The notes below the pieces were generated by a model. The model searched no databases, was not told the DNA's origin, and saw only the letters and a program-made list of their open reading frames with translations. Both the position numbers and the translations under genes were made by a program. Of a stretch of 15,197 nt of DNA, positions 1 to 6,931 are shown piece after piece. How positions within the stretch are numbered: position 1 is the stretch's first letter; the number at the start of each line of letters is the position of its first letter. Origin of the DNA: Planctomycetes bacterium UBA1135 (GTDB lineage Bacteria > Planctomycetota > UBA1135). The stretch is from contig DCAK01000071.1 of NCBI GenBank assembly GCA_002311925.1, positions 12,039 through 27,235 on the forward strand, in the 5' to 3' direction.

Positions 1-412
1 TTCCGCGAACCTGGACCAACCTTTCCAGGATTGCGTCGTCAGGCAATCTTCCCAGGCCCTGCAAGCGAAGGGCCCCGGACTCCGCGCGGTCCGCAAGGTC
101 CCGAACCGCGGCCAGCTTCGCCCTGGAAAGCCCTGCGCCCCTCATGCGCGCGGAAGGGATGGCAAGGCATTCCTTCGCCGAAGGGAACAAGGGCCCGGGC
201 GACAATCGACAGACCCTGCCGTGGATGGTGGAGGCGGCCTTACCCGCCAATTGTTGAAAGACGATTGAACGAGCCAGGTATCGAAAATGGCTCAGCCTCT
301 TCTGAGCATGGGCCGGGAAACCAGGAAAGGGGCTCACCCGAGCCATCGCCTGACCAAGCAAGGGGTCTCTTTTCTTCAGGGCACGGAGGGAGGCAGGGGA
401 GGGAGGATTCAG
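1..412 (-). CDS. alkA: AlkA-like DNA-3-methyladenine glycosylase (5' part; truncated by window edge)
   Basis: This is the N-terminal part of a helix-hairpin-helix DNA glycosylase that would remove alkylated purines in base excision repair. It was found by translating the minus strand from the left edge, and the frame stays open to base 1. Recognisable blocks are LKKRDPLLGQAMARV, then RSIVFQQLAGKAASTIHGRV (the family's IV-QQLS-KAA-TI block), then RGAGLSRAKLAAVRDLA, and LPDDAILERLVQVRG at the edge. The HhH hairpin and catalytic Asp would lie beyond base 1. The start is uncertain. The in-frame ATG (344-346) would cut into the conserved N-terminal block. No ATG, GTG or TTG lies before that block after the in-frame stop at 428-430. 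A CTG at 410-412 overlaps the upstream gene's TGA and has GGGGA six bases before it, so it is proposed here. Family call fairly firm, start tentative. Confidence 0.75.
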   Translation of the reverse strand, partial: MNPPSPASLRALKKRDPLLGQAMARVSPFPGFPAHAQKRLSHFRYLARSIVFQQLAGKAASTIHGRVCRLSPGPLFPSAKECLAIPSARMRGAGLSRAKLAAVRDLADRAESGALRLQGLGRLPDDAILERLVQVRG

Positions 413-1872
413 GAGCGTTCCCCGCCTTCATCCCCGTCGGCCTTCTCCTTCTTGGGATTGAAAATCCCCTCCCACCAGCCGGTTAGAGACCCGCCTAGGC
501 CGGTGCCTGTCAAAATCATGGCCCTTCCCTCGCGCTCCTCCATCCACTCCGCCGTGATTTCCCTGAGTGTGATTTCCGCGGAAGAATGGGCAAGAACGGC
601 AACGACGCCGTGGCGGCCGGACTCCGCGAGGCGGCACCCGAAAAGGCCGGCGGCGCGACCTGCTGCCTGGATTCGTCCGAGAAGTTCGTCGATTTCCGGA
701 TTGACAATGGTGCACTTCTCGCGCAACGAACGATGGGAACTGTTCATGGACTTGCCGGCTTCGGCCAGGAAATCCTCCTTCTTCGTCCTTCCGAACTCCC
801 CGAGCTGAGCGACCATGCGAATCGCCCTTGAGGATTCCCGGACCTGGTGTTCGGACAGGGCTCGTTCCCGATAATTCCGCTCCTTGTCCACATTTTCCAG
901 AATTTCCTTTTCCTTGCGGAATTTCCGGGCCCACTCCTTCCCGCTTTCCTTGGTGGGAACATAATCCCTGAAACCGCCCTCGAATTGGCTGGGTGTCACC
1001 TGGCCCCAGCCGCCCAGTTGAGGCTCCCTCTCTTTTTTCCGGGCGTTGTTCAAGTAGCACATTCCCATGGCGGCGCCGGTGGCGGCGGCGATTCTCACCT
1101 CGGCGGCAACAGGCGTTTCGACACCGGAATCCACCCCTGCGATGACGCAATGGTCCGGGAGTGGAATCCACTGCATGATGGGGTCCACACCGTGTTCGAC
1201 GGACATGGCGCACCCCAGTTGCCCCATGGAACAGGTCAGGGCTCCTGCAATGGGCATCTTTTCGCCCAGCACCTCCTTGGCGCCGTGGACGACTGCTCTT
1301 GCGATTCGAACTCCGTCGACCCTCTTGATGTCGACGCCCGTGGCCGCCTTGAGAGCCAGGGATACGGAAGTTGCGAACGCGACCTCGGCATTGAATCCCC
1401 CGTTCGCAGGGAGGCGGCTCCAAACCACCAGGGAAAAACCAACTTTGGGGGTGTTGAGCTGATGGGTGCGCCTCAGCCCAATCATCGCCGCCATCAACCG
1501 CATCATCCAGGGTGCTCCCGATTCCTCGAAAAGCTCCCTGAGAATGGCCAAGCTTCGCGGGGGTCCCTTTTTCGTGTAGATATCCGAAATGACCCCGGAC
1601 CATTCCTGGGACCCGCCATCCCGCTCGGTCCCGAGAATTCGAATGTGAATCTGGTCGTCCTCCCTGTTCTGAATGGCGCTGTAAACCGCCCTATTCACGG
1701 GAATCAGCAAGCTCGTGGAACCGGTGTGCTCCCCCGGGCCGCCCAAAAGGTCCATGCACCCCGGGGCGTGCGTAAGCCACATCGGGGCCTCGAGTTGAAT
1801 CAAGTCGCCTGCAACTGCGGCGAGAAGGGGGCCGATGGGCTGAAGTGGTGGCGGAAGAGCCGGTTGCGGCAT
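409..1872 (-). CDS. GHMP-superfamily sugar-kinase homologue (galactokinase/L-arabinokinase-like), probably catalytically inactive
   Basis: The 487-residue product follows the galactokinase/L-arabinokinase layout. Motif 1 is HAPGCMDLLGG at residues 35-45, followed by GEHTGSTSLLIPVN. Motif 2 is at 152-168 (SRLPANGGFNAEVAFAT). Then come IAGVDSGVETP, a GGWGQVTPSQFE block and, near residue 450, TGTGLGGSLTG, which matches the C-terminal glycine stretch of arabinokinase-like proteins. Active kinases have APGR in motif 1 and MDQ in the catalytic block. Here these read APGC (Cys39) and MGQ (Gly217), and the glycine-rich motifs 2 and 3 are degenerate. Sugar phosphorylation is therefore doubtful. The start at 1872 has no clear Shine-Dalgarno, while an ATG at 1782 has GAGG five bases upstream. 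I keep 1872 because residues 20-31 still resemble the strand preceding APGR in relatives. Its TGA overlaps the proposed start of the glycosylase gene. Confidence 0.75.
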   Translation of the reverse strand: MPQPALPPPLQPIGPLLAAVAGDLIQLEAPMWLTHAPGCMDLLGGPGEHTGSTSLLIPVNRAVYSAIQNREDDQIHIRILGTERDGGSQEWSGVISDIYTKKGPPRSLAILRELFEESGAPWMMRLMAAMIGLRRTHQLNTPKVGFSLVVWSRLPANGGFNAEVAFATSVSLALKAATGVDIKRVDGVRIARAVVHGAKEVLGEKMPIAGALTCSMGQLGCAMSVEHGVDPIMQWIPLPDHCVIAGVDSGVETPVAAEVRIAAATGAAMGMCYLNNARKKEREPQLGGWGQVTPSQFEGGFRDYVPTKESGKEWARKFRKEKEILENVDKERNYRERALSEHQVRESSRAIRMVAQLGEFGRTKKEDFLAEAGKSMNSSHRSLREKCTIVNPEIDELLGRIQAAGRAAGLFGCRLAESGRHGVVAVLAHSSAEITLREITAEWMEEREGRAMILTGTGLGGSLTGWWEGIFNPKKEKADGDEGGERS

Positions 1873-1908
1873 GGTTTTCGCGAACTAGAATTCCCTGTCC
1901 TGCCGTAA

Positions 1909-1937
1909 GTTATGGCTATTTCTCCCGAAAAAGGCAA
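1909..1937 (-). promoter_or_regulatory. Candidate sigma70-type promoter for the GHMP homologue
   Basis: On the minus strand TTGCCT (1937-1932) is followed after 17 bases by CATAAC (1914-1909). Each hexamer matches four of six consensus positions. Transcription would start near 1902, about 30 bases before the ATG at 1872. This was found by eye in the 147-base divergent gap, and such matches occur by chance, so support is weak. Confidence 0.3.
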
Positions 1938-2019
1938 GCCCCGGCCCCCCAAGGTTGGGGTAGGATTGGTGGGGGAGCCCTCCGGCACCTGCCGTTTTCC
2001 AACACCTCCCCGTGAATCC

Positions 2020-3228
2020 ATGATGGCACGCTTCTTCCAAATCACCCTTTCTGCAGTTTTGGTCGGCCTGATTTCGGTCGGCTGTGGCGGCGATGACGGC
2101 GGCGCCGGATTCGCCTCAGGCGCTTTTGGCTCCTCCTCCGGCCCCCCTGACTCCTCCGGGATGATATTTGACGGAGTCGGAGCCGCGGATGCCTTGAGCG
2201 ACACGGAAATCGCCATTTCCTGGCCTTCCGCAACCAACGTCGAGGGGACCCCGGCCGCCTTGATGATTTACCACGTTTTCCGTTATCTCCCACTTCCCGG
2301 GGAGTCTTTCGACTCCGTCCCTCCTCCCTCTGAGGTGACTCCGGGTTGGAACCTAATCAGCGGTAATGGAACTCCTCCCGGCGTCACGTCCTTCATCGAC
2401 ACAGGGCTCTTCGGGGGAATCTCCTCCTTTTTCTGGGTGCGGGCCGAAGACCCGCAAGGGAGGAAATCCCTGTCCCTGGTTGTCGCCGGCGGACACACTC
2501 CTGAAATCGGCGCGGCGGACACCCAGGTCTACTCGGGCGGCAACCCCGGAGACCCGCATTTCGAATTCTCCACCATGATGGACGATGCCGGTCGGACCTG
2601 CCTGACCTGCCACACGGTGACCCCTGGATTGGGCAGCTTGGACCTCAACACTTGGGAAGGCGTCATGATTGGGACAGGCACCGCCTCCAACCCAGATTCT
2701 TTCGTGATTCCCTACCAGGCCGACATGACCTGGTCCAACTTCTTGAGCGGACTCACCTCCAACCCAGCTCACCACCTCCTTTTCCTCAGCCAAGCTGCCG
2801 ACATTCTGGCATGGGAAACGAACACGATTGGCCCTTGGGTCGAGGACGGCGCCCTCAATGTGGTGGACCTTGATCCCCCTGTGTTCGAATTTGACAACAT
2901 CGACAACGCCGGCCAGTACTTCGCCGAGTTCACGGCCTTCGACGAGGTAACCGTGACCTGGTTCCAGGCCAGTGACCCTGAAAGCAGCCCCTACGGCAAT
3001 GGCGGGCAAACCGCAGCCGGCCAATTGGGCTATTTCCTCCACTATGGGCCGAACTCCAACTCCATTGATTGGGACAATCCCTTGGGGCCCTTTGCCTGGG
3101 ATGGTGTCGGCCTCCAATCGGCCATCATCAGCGATTACACGGAATCCGACATCGTCATCGTCATTCGCGCGGCCGACAAGACCGATAACTGGACCACCAA
3201 CGAGAGAGAGATTCGTCTCAGCCGCTGA
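2020..3228 (+). CDS. Lipoprotein with FN3-like domains flanking a single-haem (CXXCH) cytochrome-like segment
   Basis: A 402-residue secreted lipoprotein of unknown specific role. Starting at the ATG at 2020 gives MMARFFQITLSAVLVGLISVGC, a charged n-region and hydrophobic stretch ending in a lipobox-like SVG|Cys22. A longer reading from 1912 only adds an unlikely leader. After a Gly/Ser linker, residues about 50-165 resemble a fibronectin-III fold (ISWPSATN, YHVFRYLP, FFWVRAEDPQGR). Next is one c-type haem motif, C194-L-T-C197-H198, then LGSLDLNTWEGVMIGTG and a stretch ending ILAWETNTIGPWVEDGALN. This resembles the short cytochrome domains of planctomycete-type proteins (CxxCH, LDL, a closing W(I/V)xxGA). 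Residues about 290-402 look like a second FN3-like domain (VTVTWFQASDPE, IVIVIRAADKTDN). No Shine-Dalgarno was seen. Electron transfer or a structural haem role in the envelope is inferred. Confidence 0.8.
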   Translation: MMARFFQITLSAVLVGLISVGCGGDDGGAGFASGAFGSSSGPPDSSGMIFDGVGAADALSDTEIAISWPSATNVEGTPAALMIYHVFRYLPLPGESFDSVPPPSEVTPGWNLISGNGTPPGVTSFIDTGLFGGISSFFWVRAEDPQGRKSLSLVVAGGHTPEIGAADTQVYSGGNPGDPHFEFSTMMDDAGRTCLTCHTVTPGLGSLDLNTWEGVMIGTGTASNPDSFVIPYQADMTWSNFLSGLTSNPAHHLLFLSQAADILAWETNTIGPWVEDGALNVVDLDPPVFEFDNIDNAGQYFAEFTAFDEVTVTWFQASDPESSPYGNGGQTAAGQLGYFLHYGPNSNSIDWDNPLGPFAWDGVGLQSAIISDYTESDIVIVIRAADKTDNWTTNEREIRLSR

Positions 3229-3248
3229 AAGCGGAGAATTTCGATTGA

Positions 3249-3285
3249 AGACCGGGGCGCCCGCGCGTCCCGGTCTCTTCTTTTT
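3249..3285 (+). terminator. Strong intrinsic terminator of the lipoprotein gene
   Basis: A 12-bp stem pairs AGACCGGGGCGC (3249-3260) with GCGTCCCGGTCT (3265-3276), with one G-U pair and a CCGC tetraloop. CTTCTTTTT (3277-3285) follows. It lies 20 bases after the stop codon at 3228. The other strand has no T-tract after the hairpin, so it serves the plus-strand gene. The stop codon of the convergent sulfatase-like gene begins at the last T of the tract. Confidence 0.88.
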
Positions 3286-4661
3286 CAGGGGCCCTCGGGT
3301 TGCCTGTCCAGCCCGGGCTCTCCATCTTCCGAATCCTCGTCGGAGTCGACATAGCCCAGGGCGTCGAGCAGGGACAGTGTGTCGGGGTCAAGTTCGATTT
3401 CGATCGGGGTGGACCGGTTCCCGAATCCAATGCGCCGGAAATCCCACAGCTTGACCCTCACATCCTGGGAAAGGATGGGAAGCATGGAGACCCGGTTCAG
3501 CTCTTCGAAGGGATCCCGGGCCAAATCGAAGAAAAGGTCCACTCCCGCGTCCTGAATCATTCGGAAGCCCTTGTAATTCGCGGCCCATAAATGCGAAGTC
3601 TTCGGCCTGAATTTCGCGCGGTGAGCGAAGAGGGTCCGATCTCGGAATCCTAGTTCTTCATCCTTGGAGGCAATTCCTCGCAGCAGGGGCCCCAGACTCG
3701 AGCCGGTCCCCTCCTCGGGCGGGGAAAGGTTTGCGAGGTCCAGGAGAGTGGGAAGAACATCGTGGATTCCCCCCAAGTAGGGGATTTTCCCGGGCCGCAC
3801 GCCCGGCCCTCGGAACATGAGGAGGATGCGGTTGAGTTCGACATGAAGGGAGTGCCGGTGGCCAATCTCCCCATGCTCTCCGAATTCCTCCCCGTGGTCT
3901 GAAAGGGCGACCAGCAAAGTTTCGGGCCCCCAGCCCCAGCGGGTGAAAATCTTCTCCAGCCAACCGTCCATGAAAAGGATTTCGCTGTCGTAGCGGGAAC
4001 GGGCGTCATGGGTCTCATCTTCGTGAGCCTCATAGAGAGGCTCCCGCGCGTGGTAGGGCATGTGCACGTCCATGAGGTGGAGGTAGAGAAAGTAGGGCTG
4101 GTCGCTTGAGGCGGCCTCCTCGCGCCATTTTTCGAGCTCCTTGGCGGCTACATCCGCGGTCGCGTCGTCCAGGCAAACGAAATGGTCGAAACCCCGGTCG
4201 AAACCAATTTCAGGCCCGATGTTGAGGTTAGTTGCCAGACAATAGGTTCGGTACCCGGCATCCTGGAAATATTCAGGCAGGACCTTCATGTCTTCCGGAA
4301 TCCGGTTGAGCACGAGGATTTCCGGCGACTCGTCCTCGACCCTGTCGGCCCTGCGGCGATGGGCGAAAAAACCTTCCAGAACCCCGTGCGCGGGTGGGTA
4401 GTGGCCGGTGAAAAGAGAAGCGCAAGCGGGAGCGGTCCAGGAAGTCGTGGAGCGAGCCTCCAGGAAGACCGCGCTCTCGGCAGCAAGAGAATCCAAGAAC
4501 GGTGAGGTCGGCTTCGGATAACCGAAAAAGCCGAGGTGGTCGGGCCGCAAGGTGTCCAGCATCAGGACCACCACGTTGGGCTTGGGGGAGGCGGTTTCCA
4601 GAGCGGAAAGGCCGCCCTCCTGGATGACCAAGAGAAGGGCGAGACTAGGCGCGAGCACCAT
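3285..4661 (-). CDS. Alkaline-phosphatase/sulfatase-superfamily hydrolase with Thr at the nucleophile position
   Basis: A 458-residue, probably exported metallo-hydrolase. Metal-binding and fold motifs are VVVLMLDTLRPDHLG (Asp36), the nucleophile block TTSWTAPACASLFTGHYP (72-89), LSDHGEEFGEHGEIGHRHSLHVEL and LMFRGPG. Classical sulfatases have Cys/Ser-X-Pro-Ser-Arg, which is converted to formylglycine. Here the block reads Thr76-Ala-Pro-Ala-Cys80, so formylglycine cannot form. Thr at this position is known in phosphatases, phosphodiesterases and phosphotransferases of the superfamily, so a phospho-ester substrate is at least as likely as a sulfate ester. The start at 4661 is chosen for AAAGGAG six bases upstream (4674-4668). 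An ATG at 4703 lacks such a site but would add a basic n-region (MRRSWLGRRRKEK) before the hydrophobic signal segment. The gene overlaps ispG by 17 nt and is probably co-transcribed with it. Confidence 0.85.
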   Translation of the reverse strand: MVLAPSLALLLVIQEGGLSALETASPKPNVVVLMLDTLRPDHLGFFGYPKPTSPFLDSLAAESAVFLEARSTTSWTAPACASLFTGHYPPAHGVLEGFFAHRRRADRVEDESPEILVLNRIPEDMKVLPEYFQDAGYRTYCLATNLNIGPEIGFDRGFDHFVCLDDATADVAAKELEKWREEAASSDQPYFLYLHLMDVHMPYHAREPLYEAHEDETHDARSRYDSEILFMDGWLEKIFTRWGWGPETLLVALSDHGEEFGEHGEIGHRHSLHVELNRILLMFRGPGVRPGKIPYLGGIHDVLPTLLDLANLSPPEEGTGSSLGPLLRGIASKDEELGFRDRTLFAHRAKFRPKTSHLWAANYKGFRMIQDAGVDLFFDLARDPFEELNRVSMLPILSQDVRVKLWDFRRIGFGNRSTPIEIELDPDTLSLLDALGYVDSDEDSEDGEPGLDRQPEGP

Positions 4662-5733
4662 CGGCTTCTCCTTTCTCCTTCTTCCAAGCCATGACCTCCT
4701 CATAGAGAGCGTCCACCATTTCGTCCTCGGGGACGATGCGGACCTGCTCCCCTCCGCGATACAGAATGCCCTTGCCCCCGCCCCCCGCGATTCCGATATC
4801 GGCCTCGCTCGCCTCTCCGGGACCGTTCACCACGCAACCGAGCACGGCAATCTTCACCGGAATCTCCTCTCCCTCCAATTTTTCCTCCAGGCGGGACATG
4901 AGGTCCTCGAGGTCGATTTCAATTCTTCCGCAGGTCGGACAGGAGATGAGCTCGGGGCTCGTGACCCTGACCCCGGTCGCCTTGAGAATGTCGAAGGCGA
5001 CGGGAATTTCGGCGACGGGGTCACCGGTGAGGGAAACCCGAATCGTGTCACCGATGCCGTCCATCAGCAGGGGGCCCAGGCCGGCGGCCGACTTCAAGGA
5101 CCCGTAACCGGGCCTTCCGGCTTCGGTCACCCCGAGGTGAAGGGGGACATCGTTGGTTTGGGCGAATTTTCGGTTCGCTGCAAGAACCGTTCCGAGGTCG
5201 GTGGACTTGAGGGAAACCAGGTAGTTCTGGAAGCCCATGGCCTCCACGGTTTCGCAATGCCTGAGGGCCGACTCCACCATGGCGTCCGACGAAGGCCAAC
5301 CGTGCTTTTCCAGAAGGTCCTTTTCAACCGAACCGGAATTGACCCCGATGCGCAGGGCAATCCCCGCCTCCTTCGCGGCGGCCACCACTTCTTCAACCCT
5401 CTCCTTCGAACCCACGTTCCCCGGATTCAACCGAACCTTGTCCACCCCGGCCTCGATGGCGCGCAGGGCGAGCCTGTGGGTGAAATGAATGTCGGCCACC
5501 AAAGGAGCCGGGCAGGCGGCTCGAATTTGAGGAAGAGCATCCGCGGCGCGGTCGTGGTTGACGGTGACCCGGATAATTTCGCAACCGGCGGCCAGCAGGT
5601 CCTGAATCTGGGCAATCGTGGCTTCGGCGTCCTCCGTGTTCGTGTTCGTCATCGACTGAACTCGAACGGGGTGCCCCGAACCAAGCAGGAGATCCCCGAC
5701 TTGGACGGTGCGGGTGGGGCGGCGTTCAGTCAT
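4645..5733 (-). CDS. ispG: 4-hydroxy-3-methylbut-2-en-1-yl diphosphate synthase (IspG/GcpE)
   Basis: IspG converts methylerythritol cyclodiphosphate to HMBPP, the penultimate step of the MEP pathway to isoprenoids, using a [4Fe-4S] cluster. The 362-residue protein is the usual bacterial size without the extra domain found in plants and some bacteria. It opens with RPTRTVQVGDLLLGSGHPVRVQSMTNT, and shows the TIM-barrel signatures VADIHFTHRLAL, VRLNPGN and LRIGVNSGS. Cluster ligands are visible: Cys265 and Cys268 (SCPTCGR), Cys300 and Glu307 (GCVVNGPGE). The start at 5733 has GAGG four bases upstream. It is the first gene of a two-gene minus-strand unit with the sulfatase-superfamily gene and diverges from pdxH across 125 bases. 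Its presence indicates use of the MEP pathway. No functional link to its downstream neighbour is known. Confidence 0.97.
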   Translation of the reverse strand: MTERRPTRTVQVGDLLLGSGHPVRVQSMTNTNTEDAEATIAQIQDLLAAGCEIIRVTVNHDRAADALPQIRAACPAPLVADIHFTHRLALRAIEAGVDKVRLNPGNVGSKERVEEVVAAAKEAGIALRIGVNSGSVEKDLLEKHGWPSSDAMVESALRHCETVEAMGFQNYLVSLKSTDLGTVLAANRKFAQTNDVPLHLGVTEAGRPGYGSLKSAAGLGPLLMDGIGDTIRVSLTGDPVAEIPVAFDILKATGVRVTSPELISCPTCGRIEIDLEDLMSRLEEKLEGEEIPVKIAVLGCVVNGPGEASEADIGIAGGGGKGILYRGGEQVRIVPEDEMVDALYEEVMAWKKEKGEADGARA

Positions 5734-5858
5734 TGCCCCTCATTCTAGGCCGAAGAACACGTTTCGACTTTCCCGTGGCTGGAATGTCCCAGCATTGCGC
5801 GAGCAAGAGCATCCTGCCCACCCCTTGACGGGTTCTATCCTGGGGGCCGACCCCTCCC

Positions 5859-6500
5859 TTGCAGTTCCCCCTCGAACGACCCGAATACAGTTCCCCGCCC
5901 CTGGCGCGGGCCGACCTCCATTCCGACCCCGTGGCTCAACTGACGACGTGGCTGGAAGAGGCCGGGGCCGCCGGGAACCCGTTGCCGGAAGCCATGTGCT
6001 TGTCCACAGTGGGAGAAGACGGAGGGCCTGCATCCAGGATGGTCCTTCTCAAGGGACTTCAGCCTGAAGGATTGGATTTCTTCACCTGCCTGGAAAGCGC
6101 GAAAGCCTCCCATCTCGCCGCCGACCCCAGGGCCTGCGTGGACTTCTGGTGGAGTTCGCTTCACCGCCAGGTCGCGATCGGCGGCCAAGTAGAACCTCTG
6201 CGCCGCCAGGTTGTCGAGGAGTACTTCCAATCCCGGCCCCGAGGAAGCCAGGTGGCGGCGACCGCGTCCCGACAGAGTCATGAATCTTCGGGTCGCCAGG
6301 AACTTGAGGAGCGTTGCCTAGAAATCGAGGCCCGATTTAAAGGCCTGCCGATTCCATGCCCGGACAATTGGGGGGGATTTCGATTGGCCCCCGACCGCTT
6401 CGAGTTTTGGCAAGGTCGGGAGGACCGCCTCCATGACCGCTTCGTCTACCTCCCCTCGGAGGATGCCGGAGCTTGGCGAATCAAGCGGCTCGACCCCTGA
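5859..6500 (+). CDS. pdxH: Pyridoxamine 5'-phosphate oxidase (PdxH)
   Basis: An FMN enzyme that oxidises pyridoxamine or pyridoxine 5'-phosphate to pyridoxal 5'-phosphate, in synthesis or salvage of vitamin B6. The 213-residue protein is full length and shows the family blocks in order: RPEYSSPPLARADLHSDPVAQL near the start, SRMVLLKG (FMN site), FWWSSLHRQVAIGGQVEPL, YFQSRPRGSQVAATASRQS, WGGFRLAPDRFEFWQGR, RLHDRFVY and a closing WRIKRLDP. The start must be the TTG at 5859, because the in-frame stop at 5826-5828 and the following codons allow no ATG or GTG before the conserved N-terminal region. There is no clear Shine-Dalgarno, only a G-run about 12 bases upstream, so translation may be weak. 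It is transcribed alone, divergent from ispG and convergent with the thioesterase gene 32 bases away. Confidence 0.95.
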   Translation: MQFPLERPEYSSPPLARADLHSDPVAQLTTWLEEAGAAGNPLPEAMCLSTVGEDGGPASRMVLLKGLQPEGLDFFTCLESAKASHLAADPRACVDFWWSSLHRQVAIGGQVEPLRRQVVEEYFQSRPRGSQVAATASRQSHESSGRQELEERCLEIEARFKGLPIPCPDNWGGFRLAPDRFEFWQGREDRLHDRFVYLPSEDAGAWRIKRLDP

Positions 6501-6532
6501 GCCTGGGAGCGGGCGCCTTTCCTTCCCGGCCC

Positions 6533-6931
6533 CTATTCCGCGTCCGGAAAAATAGGAACGGGAACCCGGTTCTCGTCGACCGCGACATAGGTGACCTGGG
6601 CCTCGGTCACCTGCACCTCGTCTCCCGGACGGTGCCTGCGCTCCACCATCACATCCACCTTGGCCGTGAAGGAACTTCGTCCCACCTTGACAACCTGGGC
6701 GTAGATGGAGAGAAGGTCACCGACGAAGACGGGGCGGTGGAAAACGACCTCGTCCATGGCCACGGTTACGAAGCGGCGTTCCGGGTTGAGCTTGTGACCT
6801 GGAATGGCCCCAGCCATGTCAATTTGAGAAAGGATGACGCCGCCGAAGATGGCGCCGGCGGCATTGGTGTCCCTGGGCAGGAGGGTGGTCCGGATGGCAA
6901 GCTCGCGAGGAAAGTCCGACATGGACGGCAT
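6533..6931 (-). CDS. Hotdog-fold acyl-CoA thioesterase (YciA/BACH type)
   Basis: A 132-residue single hotdog-domain protein expected to hydrolyse acyl-CoA to free fatty acid and CoA in the cytoplasm. The family signature is clear: LAIRTTLLPRDTNAAGAIFGG followed by VILSQIDMAGAI, in which the Asp after LSQI is the usual catalytic acid. VTVAMDEVVFHRPVFVGDLLSIYAQV and SSFTAKVDVMVERR follow, as in YciA and BACH enzymes. The chosen ATG (6931-6929) overlaps the TAA of the upstream hydrolase as TAATG, which suggests translational coupling. A GTG at 6943 and an ATG at 6922 are also in frame, and none has a strong Shine-Dalgarno. It forms a two-gene unit with the alpha/beta hydrolase, both acting on ester-type bonds, but a shared pathway is only a guess. 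Chain-length preference cannot be read from the sequence. Confidence 0.9.
   Translation of the reverse strand: MPSMSDFPRELAIRTTLLPRDTNAAGAIFGGVILSQIDMAGAIPGHKLNPERRFVTVAMDEVVFHRPVFVGDLLSIYAQVVKVGRSSFTAKVDVMVERRHRPGDEVQVTEAQVTYVAVDENRVPVPIFPDAE

Noticed and set aside
31..486. A 151-codon plus-strand open frame rich in Pro, Gly and Arg
   Set aside because: It is the antisense shadow of the glycosylase gene and the end of the GHMP gene. The minus-strand frames carry clear family motifs and this one carries none.
847..1908. Long plus-strand open frame (353 codons) opposite the GHMP homologue
   Set aside because: High-GC shadow of the minus-strand gene. Its translation has no recognisable motif, while the minus strand has a coherent GHMP layout.
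1947..1960. Inverted repeat CCCCAAGGTTGGGG upstream of the lipoprotein gene
   Set aside because: Only a five- to six-base stem with a tiny loop and no T-run. It may be an operator but nothing supports a specific role.
2353..3117. Minus-strand open frame (254 codons) inside the lipoprotein gene
   Set aside because: Shadow frame. The plus strand has a lipobox, a CXXCH motif and FN3-like patterns.
5742..5747. TAGAAT on the minus strand just upstream of ispG, like the rpsU -10 element
   Set aside because: No matching -35 at 16-18 bases, and transcription from it would start about two bases before the ATG and exclude the Shine-Dalgarno site.
4552..5748. Plus-strand open frame (398 codons) antisense to ispG
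   Set aside because: It runs opposite an unmistakable ispG with all cluster ligands. No motif and no ribosome site.
5825..5841. TTGACG and TATCCT close together upstream of pdxH
   Set aside because: The two hexamers are only five bases apart, so they cannot form one promoter, and neither has a partner at the right distance.
6501..6532. GC-rich gap between pdxH and the thioesterase gene as a bidirectional terminator
   Set aside because: Only a weak CGGG/CCCG pairing and no T-run on either strand.
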